A stretch of DNA of 64,000 nucleotides from Microbacterium sp. TNHR37B. Its GTDB lineage: Bacteria; Actinomycetota; Actinomycetes; Actinomycetales; Microbacteriaceae. This document shows, one piece after another, positions 25,761 through 33,258 of the stretch. The stretch spans positions 1,116,001-1,180,000 of the forward strand of contig NZ_LQGV01000003.1 of assembly GCF_001620065.1 (NCBI RefSeq). Direction: 5' to 3'. The position numbers were made by a program, and so were the translations under genes. The notes under the pieces are model-generated. The model worked only from the letters and a program-made list of their open reading frames with translations. It was not told the origin of the DNA and searched no databases. The first letter of the stretch is position 1. Every line of letters begins with the position of its first letter.

Positions 25761-26195
25761 GTGGCGACCGTCGGTGATGTGCGAGCGATCGCCTCGCGAC
25801 TGCCGGGAAGCGAGGAGCGCACCACGACGGCCGGGGTGTCGTGGTTCGTGCGGTCGAAGCCGTTCGTGTGGGAGTGCCATCCGTGGCCCAGTGTTCCGGA
25901 GCCCGTGCGCACCCTGCTCGCGACCGAAGAGGTCTTCGGGGTGAAGGTCGCCGATCCGCTCGATGCGCAGGCGCTTCGCGAAATGGAGCCACAGGTCTTC
26001 CTCCCCCAGACCACCCGCTGGGGTGAGCCGAAAGTGGCGTTCCGCCTGGCGGACATCGACCTCGATCACCTGGCGGAGCTCGTCGTCGAGGCGTGGCGCG
26101 TGCAGGCGCCGACCTACCTCGTGCGTGCCTTCGACGACGACGGCGAGCCCGTCGAACTCCGCGAGAGGGCGGCGAGGCGCGCGTCCGAGAAGTGA
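25761..26195 (+). CDS. MmcQ/YjbR-family protein
   Basis: The 144-residue protein carries the MmcQ/YjbR (CyaY-like fold) pattern: VRAIASRLPGSEERTT, SKPFVWECHPW, WGEPKVAFRLADID and LAELVVEAWRVQAPTYL. The family is widespread and thought to bind DNA or act as an accessory factor; no defined role is known. It appears monocistronic. Confidence 0.8.
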   Translation: MATVGDVRAIASRLPGSEERTTTAGVSWFVRSKPFVWECHPWPSVPEPVRTLLATEEVFGVKVADPLDAQALREMEPQVFLPQTTRWGEPKVAFRLADIDLDHLAELVVEAWRVQAPTYLVRAFDDDGEPVELRERAARRASEK

Positions 26196-26276
26196 CCTCC
26201 CCGCGTCCCGCCGCCCCGGCGGTCCGGTGTCCGATGCCCTCCGGACCGGTTTTACATCACGGAAACATCCCGGTCA

Positions 26277-26305
26277 TTGTCACGACAGAACCTCGGGTAT
26301 ACAGT
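26277..26305 (+). promoter_or_regulatory. Sigma70-type promoter of the XRE-cupin gene
   Basis: TTGTCA (26277-26282) and TACAGT (26300-26305) are spaced 17 bp apart in a locally AT-rich stretch about 45 bp before the GTG at 26352. The repeated words GTAAACATG and GTAACGAG nearby could form an operator. Confidence 0.5.
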
Positions 26306-26351
26306 GTGCTTACTCAGCGTAAACATGCTGCTTAGTAACGAGAGGATCGCC

Positions 26352-26921
26352 GTGGACGACAGCAATCTCGGTGCCCGGGTGCGCGAGCTGCGCATGCTGC
26401 GCCAGATGTCCACGCGCGAGCTGGCGCGGCGCGCGTCGATCAGCGCGGGCTACGTCAGCCAGATCGAGAACGGCCAGGCCAACACGAGCCTGGACGTCGT
26501 CCGACGGATCGCCGCCGCGTTCGGCGTGCCCTGGACCGAGCTCTTCAGCGCGCAACCCGCGCTGGGCACCGTCCTCCGCCGCGCCGAGCGCCCCATGCTC
26601 GCCGCGGGAAACTCCGTCCGGCACTTCCGCATCACGCAGCCGCCGCTCGGCAACGTCGAGGTGCTGGTGTCGGAGTACGAACCCGGTCACGGCGAGGGGA
26701 GCGAGAGCTACACCCACGGCGACTCGCAGGAGGTGTGCGTGATCCTGCGCGGCCGCTTCCGCTTCCACCTCGGTGACCAGGACTACATCCTCGAGACCGG
26801 CGACAGCCTGGACTACCGCTCCTCCACGCCGCACAGCATCGTCAACATCGGCGACGCCCCCGGCGAAGCGTTGTGGGTGGTCACCCCGCCCTCCGACGCC
26901 CCCCTTCCGTACGTGGACTGA
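26352..26921 (+). CDS. XRE-family regulator with C-terminal cupin sensor
   Basis: GAGAGG lies 8 bp before the GTG at 26352, making it preferable to in-frame upstream starts. The 189-residue protein has an XRE HTH (residues 5-60: LRMLRQMSTRELARRASISAGYVSQIENG read in two parts) and a cupin_2 domain (about residues 105-185, with YTHGDSQEVCVILRGRF and STPHSIVN). This HTH-cupin architecture usually senses a small molecule taken up or degraded by the adjacent genes, here the ABC importer and hydrolases. Confidence 0.88.
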   Translation: MDDSNLGARVRELRMLRQMSTRELARRASISAGYVSQIENGQANTSLDVVRRIAAAFGVPWTELFSAQPALGTVLRRAERPMLAAGNSVRHFRITQPPLGNVEVLVSEYEPGHGEGSESYTHGDSQEVCVILRGRFRFHLGDQDYILETGDSLDYRSSTPHSIVNIGDAPGEALWVVTPPSDAPLPYVD

Positions 26922-27120
26922 TCCCGTCCTCAGACTCCCGGCGCCGACGCGACGCTCGCACGGCATCGGTGATCGGCGATGCCGAAAACGGCACCGCGAT
27001 CCGCTCCACCGCTCCACCCACCCGTTCCACCCGCTCCACCACGCACCGCACCGTCCGAGCTCCATCCCTCACCCGGATTCCCGGATCCGCGCATCACCCG
27101 TCCCGCGCTAGGAGAACATG
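26922..27120 (+). other. Intergenic stretch with degenerate CCGCTCCACC repeats
   Basis: The spacer holds four to five copies of a CGCTCCACC-like word (about 27000-27045), all on the strand transcribed toward the ABC operon. An AGGAG ribosome site stands at 27110-27114. No hairpin terminator is apparent. The repeats may be simple low-complexity sequence. Confidence 0.35.
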
Positions 27121-28215
27121 ATGAACATCCGCCGTACCGCCGCGCTGCTCGCGGCCGCCGCCCTCGCCACCACCCTCGCCGGTTGCGCGAGCGACTCGCC
27201 CGACGCCGAAGGCGCCACCACGACGATCGAGTTCGGCCTGCCCACCAACATGGGCGCCAACAACTCGCCGATGGCCGTCGCCGAGGCGATGGGATACTTC
27301 GCCGACGAGGGCCTCAAGGTCGACATCGTCGTCACGGGCGACTCGACCTCCATCGTCCAGGGAATCGACTCCGGCTCCCTCGACATCGGCAGCACGCCGC
27401 CCGAGCCGATCCTGCAGGCCATGACCAAGGGCAGCGACCTGCAGCTGGTCTACAACTACATCCGCAAGCAGACCGGATCGCTCGCTGTGCTGAAGGACAG
27501 CCCCATCCAGTCGCTGGAGGACTTCCGCGGTGCCGTGATCGGGCAGGCCAGCCTCGGCACCTCCAACATGCTGCTGTCGGAGGGCATCCTCGCTTCTGCC
27601 GGCCTCACCCCCGACGTCGACTACTCGCACCTCGCGGTCGGCACCGGCGCAGCGGCCCTGCAGGCCCTCAAGGGCGGACAGGTCGACGCGCTGTCGCTGT
27701 GGGACACCGAGTACGCCGCCTTCGAAGCGCAGGGCACCGCGCTGCGCTACTTCACGACCGACGAGGTCGCCTCGCTCTTCTCCACGACCTACTTCACGAG
27801 CGCCGACTACGCGGGCAAGAACGCCGACACGATCGAAGGCTTCGGTCGCGCGATGGCCAAGGCCACGCTCTTCACCGCGACGAACCCCGAGGCCGCCCTG
27901 CGGATCATGTACGACAAGTACCCCGACACCCTCGTGGCCGGCAACTCCATCGACGACCAGCTCGCGATCGACCTCGTGGCCCTCGAGCGCCGCATCGAAC
28001 TGCTCACCGCCGGCGACCCGGAGGCCTCCGGCACCTGGGGCGCCTACGACGAGTCGGCGCTGAAGGCCTGGGCCGCGTTCGCCCTCGATGCGGGGATCAT
28101 CGATTCCGCCGTCGACACCGTCGCCGCCGCCCCGAACACGTTCGTCGAGGACTACAACGACTTCGACGGAGACGCCGTCATCACCGAGGCGAAGAACTGG
28201 AGCGCTGCCGAATGA
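27121..28215 (+). CDS. ABC transporter substrate-binding lipoprotein, NMT1/SsuA type
   Basis: About 364 residues with a signal peptide ending in the lipobox TLAGC (Cys near residue 21). The binding domain follows the SsuA/TauA/NMT1 pattern: PMAVAEAMGYFADEGLKVDI, SGSLDIGSTPPEP, and GAALQALKGGQVDALSLWD. Such proteins bind sulfonates, nitrate, bicarbonate or pyrimidine-like precursors. The second of two adjacent ATGs (27121) has the better spacing to AGGAG. Its ATPase and permease are encoded just downstream. Confidence 0.87.
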   Translation: MNIRRTAALLAAAALATTLAGCASDSPDAEGATTTIEFGLPTNMGANNSPMAVAEAMGYFADEGLKVDIVVTGDSTSIVQGIDSGSLDIGSTPPEPILQAMTKGSDLQLVYNYIRKQTGSLAVLKDSPIQSLEDFRGAVIGQASLGTSNMLLSEGILASAGLTPDVDYSHLAVGTGAAALQALKGGQVDALSLWDTEYAAFEAQGTALRYFTTDEVASLFSTTYFTSADYAGKNADTIEGFGRAMAKATLFTATNPEAALRIMYDKYPDTLVAGNSIDDQLAIDLVALERRIELLTAGDPEASGTWGAYDESALKAWAAFALDAGIIDSAVDTVAAAPNTFVEDYNDFDGDAVITEAKNWSAAE

Positions 28216-29549
28216 CGACCCTGACCTACACCGCGGGGGTCCCCGCGATCGACCACCACTCCCACGCCGGCTACGTCCGGCCGGGGGAGGAGCTGGAGGG
28301 GATCGACGCCCTCGAGCGCGAGAACGCCATGGGGCACGTGGAGGCCCACCTCCCCGCCTCGGTCTTCGATGCCTTCGTCGACGCACGCGGCCGCCGCGAC
28401 CGGGACGAGCTGGACCGCCTCGACCGGGAGCACGGGATCCGGGCGCTGTTCGAAGAGAGCATCGCCTTCCAAGCCACGACCGTCCACGCGGTCGCCCTGG
28501 CCGACGGCAGCCGCGCGCTCTACGGAGACCTCCCGCACGCCGAGCAGGTGCGTCTGAGCACCGAGCGGCGCCGCGCGGACTTCCCGGGCCTCTACGGTCG
28601 GGCGCTGGAGCTCTCGCACACCGCGGCGGTGCTCACCGACATCCCGCAGATCGACGGCACGCTGTGGCCGCACGCGCAGTACAAGCCGGTCGCCCGGATC
28701 GATCCCTACCTGTACCCCTTCGGGCACCCGCCCTTCCGGCGGCGCGGATCGGACAGCCCCCGCTTCCAGCGCGTGTTCGGGTCGATCCTCGTCGACCTGC
28801 TGGCGGCCGAGGCGCTCACCGCTCCCCCCGCGACACTCGCGGAGTACGTGGAGTTCGTGCGGACCTCGATCGTGCGACGACAGGACAGCGGGTTCATCGG
28901 GCTCAAGATCGCCTCGGCCTATGTCCGATCGCTCCACTTCGTCCGGCGATCGCGGGAGGAGGCCACCGCCGCCTACGAGCGGCTGCGCACCGACCCGGCG
29001 GCCGTGGAGACCGAGGCTCACACGATCGTCGCCGACTTCCTCGTCTTCGCGATCGCCGAGCTGGCCGCCGAGCGCGAGCTACCGGTGCAGATCCACACCG
29101 GCATGGGGCACGCCGAGCCGGGGCTCCTCCTGACCGGTGCCGATCCCCGCAACCTCGAACCGCTCCTGTCCGACCCGGCGCTGAACCGGCTGCGGGTGAT
29201 CCTGATCCACGGCGGATACCCGTACACGTCGTACCTCGCGGCGATCGCGCAGGCGCACGGCAACGTGTACGTCGACTACTCGTGGATGCCCTACCTCCAT
29301 CACCATGCCCTGGAACGGATGCTTCAGGAATGGCTCGAGCTGCTCCCCGCCAACAAGGTCATGTTCGGCACCGACACCGGGCAGCCGGAGTTCCACGTGT
29401 CCGCCACCGCCCGCGGGCGGCTGCTCCTGGATCGCGCGCTGTCCGCCGGGGTGTCCGATCGCCTCTGGACGACGACCCAGGCCGAGTGGCTGGCCGGCCG
29501 CGTGCTCAACGAGAACCTCTGTCGCGTCTACGGGTTGGAGGCACCGTGA
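28212..29549 (+). CDS. Amidohydrolase-family metal-dependent hydrolase
   Basis: The 445-residue protein starts at an ATG overlapping the binding-protein stop. AIDHHSHAGY supplies the HxH metal motif. VQIHTGMGHAEPG (near residue 295), LIHGGYPYTSYLAAIA (near residue 332) and FGTDTGQPEFHV (near residue 386) are the later ligand-bearing strands of the amidohydrolase_2 TIM barrel. It is longer than typical lactonases and has a large insertion between residues 60 and 270. Lying inside the ABC operon, it probably degrades the imported compound. The substrate is unknown. Confidence 0.82.
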   Translation: MTTLTYTAGVPAIDHHSHAGYVRPGEELEGIDALERENAMGHVEAHLPASVFDAFVDARGRRDRDELDRLDREHGIRALFEESIAFQATTVHAVALADGSRALYGDLPHAEQVRLSTERRRADFPGLYGRALELSHTAAVLTDIPQIDGTLWPHAQYKPVARIDPYLYPFGHPPFRRRGSDSPRFQRVFGSILVDLLAAEALTAPPATLAEYVEFVRTSIVRRQDSGFIGLKIASAYVRSLHFVRRSREEATAAYERLRTDPAAVETEAHTIVADFLVFAIAELAAERELPVQIHTGMGHAEPGLLLTGADPRNLEPLLSDPALNRLRVILIHGGYPYTSYLAAIAQAHGNVYVDYSWMPYLHHHALERMLQEWLELLPANKVMFGTDTGQPEFHVSATARGRLLLDRALSAGVSDRLWTTTQAEWLAGRVLNENLCRVYGLEAP

Positions 29550-30307
29550 ACGACCTCATCCAGATCACCGACCTGTCGAAGGTCTACCAGACCCGCACCG
29601 GCGACGTGACGGCGCTCTCGCACGTCGACCTGGGTATCGCGGAAGGAGAGTTCGTCTCGATCCTCGGTCCGAGCGGCTGTGGCAAGACGACCCTGCTGCG
29701 GATCCTCGCAGGCCTCGAGGACCACACCGACGGCGAGGCCACGATCTCCGGAACCCCCATCGGGGCCCCGCGCGGCGAAGCAGGCATGGTGTTCCAGAAG
29801 GCCACGCTGCTGCCGTGGCTGAACATCCTCGACAACGTGCTGCTTCCGCTGAGCCTGAAGCGGCGCGTGACGGCGGCCGATCGTCGCCAGGCCACCGACC
29901 TGCTGACGATGGTCGGGCTGGAGGAGTTCCTCCGCAAGCACCCGCACGAGCTCTCCGGCGGCATGCAGCAGCGCGCCGCGATCTGCCGCGCACTCGTGCA
30001 CGACCCGGCGGTGCTCCTCATGGACGAGCCGTTCGGCGCGCTCGATGCCATGACGCGCGACGCCCTGAACGTCGAGGTCAACCGCATCTGGCGGGAGACG
30101 GGCACCACCGCGGTGCTCATCACGCACAGCATCGCCGAAGCGGTGTTCCTCGCCGAACGGGTCGTCGTGATGACGCCGAGGCCCGGGCGGATCGCGGAGA
30201 TCGTCGACGTGCCGTTCGGCAAGGAACGCACCCCCGACCTGCTCGGAGACCCCGAGTTCGCCGCCCTGACCTCCCACATCCGACGCCACTTCGAGGTGAA
30301 CTCATGA
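29546..30307 (+). CDS. ABC transporter ATP-binding protein, SsuB/TauB type
   Basis: The 253-residue ATPase has Walker A GPSGCGKTT, the Q-loop VFQKATLLPWLN, signature LSGGMQQR, Walker B VLLMDEPFGALD and the H-loop ITHSI. The sequence ALDAMTRDALNVEVNRIW matches the nitrate/taurine/sulfonate subfamily. The GTG start overlaps the amidohydrolase stop, showing the hydrolase is cotranslated with the importer. Confidence 0.92.
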   Translation: MNDLIQITDLSKVYQTRTGDVTALSHVDLGIAEGEFVSILGPSGCGKTTLLRILAGLEDHTDGEATISGTPIGAPRGEAGMVFQKATLLPWLNILDNVLLPLSLKRRVTAADRRQATDLLTMVGLEEFLRKHPHELSGGMQQRAAICRALVHDPAVLLMDEPFGALDAMTRDALNVEVNRIWRETGTTAVLITHSIAEAVFLAERVVVMTPRPGRIAEIVDVPFGKERTPDLLGDPEFAALTSHIRRHFEVNS

Positions 30308-31110
30308 CCGTCACCACTCAGATCGTGTCTTCGCGCCGGCGCCTGGTGAACACCCCCGCCAAGCGGGCCATCGGTTCGCTGGGTCTCCTGGCGGTACTGC
30401 TGCTGGTCTGGCAGTTCGTCCCCGGCTGGACGAACACGCCCGAGTACGTCGTGCCTCCGCTCAGCGACGTGCTGGCCGCCCTGTTCGATCCCACCGCCTT
30501 CCCCCGCTACGTGGAGAACGCCGCCTCGACGATGACGATCGTCCTCACGGGGCTCGCGATCGGTGTCGCGGCGGGTCTCGTCCTCGCGATCCTGTTGGCG
30601 CAGTTCCCCACGGCGTACGCCGTCGTGTTCCCGTACATCGTGGCGATCGAGTCCATTCCGAAGGTGGCGATCGCTCCGCTGTTCATCATCTGGTTCGGCT
30701 TCGGCATGCCCTCCAAGGTCGTCGTGGTGGTGCTGCTCGCCTTCTTCCCGATGCTCGTGAACGCGCTGCACGGGTTCCGCGGAGTCGACCGCGACCAGGT
30801 CGACCTCTTCCGGGTGAACGGGGCCCGGCGCTGGCAGATCCAGACGCGGCTCATGCTCCCCGCCGCGCTGCCGCAGATCTTCTCCGGGCTGGAGCTCGCC
30901 GTCGCCAACTCCATGATCGGCGCGATCGTCGCCGAGTTCGTCGGAGCGCAGAAGGGCCTGGGTGTGCTCATCCTGCAGGCGCAGGGCCGTATGGAGACCG
31001 CCGCGGTGTTCGCGCTCCTCATCATCCTGTCGGTGCTGGGCATCGTCCTGAACCTGATCGTGCGGGTGCTCCGCAAGGTCGTCGTCCGATGGGAGATCAC
31101 GTCGAAATGA
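30304..31110 (+). CDS. ABC transporter permease, SsuC/TauC type
   Basis: The 268-residue protein has about six transmembrane helices and a binding-protein-dependent transport motif near the C-terminus (EFVGAQKGLGVLILQAQ). GARRWQIQTRLMLPAALPQIFSGLELA is the EAA-type loop contacting the ATPase. It overlaps both neighbours (ATGA at each end). Confidence 0.92.
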   Translation: MTVTTQIVSSRRRLVNTPAKRAIGSLGLLAVLLLVWQFVPGWTNTPEYVVPPLSDVLAALFDPTAFPRYVENAASTMTIVLTGLAIGVAAGLVLAILLAQFPTAYAVVFPYIVAIESIPKVAIAPLFIIWFGFGMPSKVVVVVLLAFFPMLVNALHGFRGVDRDQVDLFRVNGARRWQIQTRLMLPAALPQIFSGLELAVANSMIGAIVAEFVGAQKGLGVLILQAQGRMETAAVFALLIILSVLGIVLNLIVRVLRKVVVRWEITSK

Positions 31111-31808
31111 CTTTCAGCATCGTTGCGCGCGACCCGCTGACCGGTGCGGTCGGCGTCTGTCAGGGGACGGGCTCCATCGCCCTCGCCTCGCGGTGCCCCC
31201 AGGTGTCGGGCGAGGCCGCGGTCACGAGCCAATGGCACTCCGACTGGCGGCTGGGGCTGCGGGCGCTGGAGCGGGGGCGTGCGGGGCTCGATCCCGTGCT
31301 CATCCTCGCGGGGCTTGCCGAGACCGATCCGCTCTTCCGCTATCGCCAGATCGGTGTGGTCCTCGACGACGGCCGGGTCGCCGCACACACGGGTGACTAT
31401 GTCGAGCCGGGCCTGTACGCGGGGCATCGCGTGGGGGACGGGTACGCCGTTCTGGGCAACGGCCTGGTCGGCCCCGACGTGCTGGCGGCGATGGCCGAGT
31501 CGTTCGAGGGCGAGAGTGAGACAGCCTTCGAAGAGCGGCTGATGCGCGCCCTGGAGGCCGGGCTCGCGGCGGGCGGGGAGGGCCGGCGGCACGTGTCGTC
31601 GTCGATCATCACTGCCGTCCGCGGCCAGCGCCGCCCGCGCCTGGACCTCCGCGTCGACATCGCGCCCGAGGGGACCGACGCGATCGTCGACCTCCGCCGC
31701 ATCTTCGATGAGTACGCGCCCCTCATCGACTACTACGGGAGCTACTGGCTCGATCACCCCGAGGTCACCGGCGAGCAGTGGCTCGCCCTGGGCTCCCCCC
31801 TCTCCTGA
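31107..31808 (+). CDS. DUF1028-family protein (Ntn-hydrolase-like)
   Basis: The 233-residue protein starts MTFSIVARDPLTGAVGVC, the standard opening of DUF1028, and includes GYAVLGNGLVG and HVSSSIITAVRG. DUF1028 has an Ntn-hydrolase-like fold, with the residue after Met as the possible nucleophile, but no established reaction. It is the last gene of the ABC/amidohydrolase operon, coupled by ATGA to the permease. Amide or ester hydrolysis in the same pathway is a reasonable guess. Confidence 0.85.
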   Translation: MTFSIVARDPLTGAVGVCQGTGSIALASRCPQVSGEAAVTSQWHSDWRLGLRALERGRAGLDPVLILAGLAETDPLFRYRQIGVVLDDGRVAAHTGDYVEPGLYAGHRVGDGYAVLGNGLVGPDVLAAMAESFEGESETAFEERLMRALEAGLAAGGEGRRHVSSSIITAVRGQRRPRLDLRVDIAPEGTDAIVDLRRIFDEYAPLIDYYGSYWLDHPEVTGEQWLALGSPLS

Positions 31809-31861
31809 TCCCCTTCCCCCTTCCTTCCCCTTCCCCCCCCTTTCCCCTTCCCCCCTTCCCC
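31809..31861. repeat. 53-nt pure pyrimidine tract
   Basis: Immediately after the DUF1028 stop, 53 consecutive bases are C or T on the + strand, with C-runs of up to eight. The complementary strand has many G-runs able to form a G-quadruplex. It could act as a transcription roadblock or boundary. No hairpin terminator is seen instead. Confidence 0.7.
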
Positions 31862-31923
31862 GCTCAGGTGGCGCATTCTGCTCCTATCTGGCTCCTGAAC
31901 CCACAAGTTGCGCCACCTGAGCG
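31861..31923. repeat. 63-bp inverted-repeat element, copy 1
   Basis: Perfect 15-bp terminal arms CGCTCAGGTGGCGCA / TGCGCCACCTGAGCG enclose 33 bp. A second copy of identical length follows 11 bp later. The arms can form a strong hairpin or cruciform. It is an intergenic REP-like element; no open frame is present. Confidence 0.75.
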
Positions 31924-31934
31924 TGAGGGTCCTG

Positions 31935-31997
31935 CGCTCAGGTGGCGCGTGTGGTTGGTATGTGGAGTCTGAGGCAGCAGGATGCGCCACCTGAGCG
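31935..31997. repeat. 63-bp inverted-repeat element, copy 2
   Basis: Arms CGCTCAGGTGGCGC / GCGCCACCTGAGCG (14 bp perfect) match copy 1 exactly. The interior is partly similar to the reverse complement of copy 1 (for example GGAGTCTGA..GCAGCAG against GGAGCCAGA..GGAGCAG), suggesting the two copies are inverted relative to each other. Downstream, 31998-32090 contains weaker TGAGCAGGTGG and TGAGCGGGTGG words, which look like decayed arms. Confidence 0.75.
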
Positions 31998-32090
31998 GGG
32001 CGGGCCGGGGCGGGGCTGAGCAGGTGGGGCGGGGCCTGAGCGGGTGGAGTTGGGCGAGGGGCTGAGCGGGGTGGGGTGGGGCTGGGGCGA

Positions 32091-32096
32091 TACGCT
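32091..32096 (+). promoter_or_regulatory. -10 element TACGCT of a leaderless promoter
   Basis: TACGCT lies 7 nt before the GTG at 32104, supporting that start over the GTG at 32113. Confidence 0.5.
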
Positions 32097-32103
32097 CGGG
32101 AGG

Positions 32104-33201
32104 GTGCGCCGTGTGACCTCCCTCGACACGACAGCCCTCACCGATCCGATCGACCGCGACCAGCTCATCGCGTTCCGGCGGTCGCTTCCGGCCGACATCC
32201 GCGGATCCCTGTGGGCGATCTGGTGGCCGATGGTCGCCCTGAACGTCAGCTCCCTCTTCCTGACCGGGTTCTTCGCGTGGCTCGCACTGTCGGACGGCCC
32301 TCCTCGGGCCGACGGACTCGTGGTCGCCGGGGGACTCGCGGCGGTCGCACTCTTCGTCCTCGTGGTCACGACGATCTCGGCGGTCTCCGGCACGCGGCAA
32401 CGCCGCGGCGTCCGCCAGTTCCGGCTCTCGCGCTTCGCCCGGGACAACGACTGGACGTATGCGCCGGTGAGTGCGCGTCTCGCGTTTCCCGGAATGATCT
32501 TCGAAGAGCGCGCCGCTCAGGTGGCATACGACGTCGTGCGCGGGCCCGGGGCGAGGGGCCTCGTGATCGGAAACCAGACGTTCACGACGGGGGAGGGAAA
32601 GAACCGCCGGTCGCATCGCTGGGGGTTCGCGAGCGTGCGGCTGGGAACGACCCTTCCGCACATCGTCCTGGATGCGCGGAGCAACAACGCGCTCGGCGCC
32701 ACGAACCTCCCCGTGTCGCTCGACCCGGCGCAGCGACTGGAACTCGAAGGCGACTTCTCCCGCCACTTCACGCTGTACGCGCCCCAGGGCTACGAGCGGG
32801 ATGCGCTGTATCTGTTCACGCCCGACGTGATGGCGCGGTTCGTCGATCACGCCGCTGCCGTGGACGTCGAGATCATTGACGACCGGATCTTCCTCTACTC
32901 CCGCCGCGATCTGGCCACGCTCGACCCGGCCGTCTGGGAGTGGCTCGTGTCTGCCCTCGATGCCGTCACGGAGAAGATCGAGCAGTGGCGACGGTGGCGT
33001 GACGACCGCCTGGGGGAGACTCGCGTGGCCAGTGACCGCTCGGGTGCCGTCGAGATCCTCCGCCCGCCGCGGGGAGTGGCCCCCGGGGGGCGACGCCTCG
33101 TGCAGCGCGTGCACTGGGCGTGGATCGTGATCGGCGGAGCCTTCGCCGCGTGGGGGCTGTTCACCCTCCTCCGCGATGTCTGGTCCGGCCTCTTCGGCTG
33201 A
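32104..33201 (+). CDS. Membrane protein of unknown function
   Basis: About 365 residues. Two transmembrane helices near the N-terminus (about 37-63 and 72-96) precede a soluble domain of about 220 residues, and a final helix (about 340-358) ends the protein. The soluble part has HIVLDARSNNALGATNLPVSL and LYLFTPDVMARFVDHAAAVDVEIIDDRIFLYS, a pattern seen in actinobacterial DUF-type membrane proteins with no assigned role. I do not recognise a functional family. It is monocistronic with a leaderless-type promoter. Confidence 0.7.
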   Translation: MRRVTSLDTTALTDPIDRDQLIAFRRSLPADIRGSLWAIWWPMVALNVSSLFLTGFFAWLALSDGPPRADGLVVAGGLAAVALFVLVVTTISAVSGTRQRRGVRQFRLSRFARDNDWTYAPVSARLAFPGMIFEERAAQVAYDVVRGPGARGLVIGNQTFTTGEGKNRRSHRWGFASVRLGTTLPHIVLDARSNNALGATNLPVSLDPAQRLELEGDFSRHFTLYAPQGYERDALYLFTPDVMARFVDHAAAVDVEIIDDRIFLYSRRDLATLDPAVWEWLVSALDAVTEKIEQWRRWRDDRLGETRVASDRSGAVEILRPPRGVAPGGRRLVQRVHWAWIVIGGAFAAWGLFTLLRDVWSGLFG

Positions 33202-33258
33202 GTCCCGCCCGCCCCACACGCGACCGCCCCCGCCGGCACCCCGCCGACGCCCCCGCGA

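Noticed and set aside
31861..31997. Two equal-length repeats considered as a CRISPR remnant
   Set aside because: The conserved part is the terminal inverted arms, not a direct repeat with unique spacers, and there are only two units and no cas genes.
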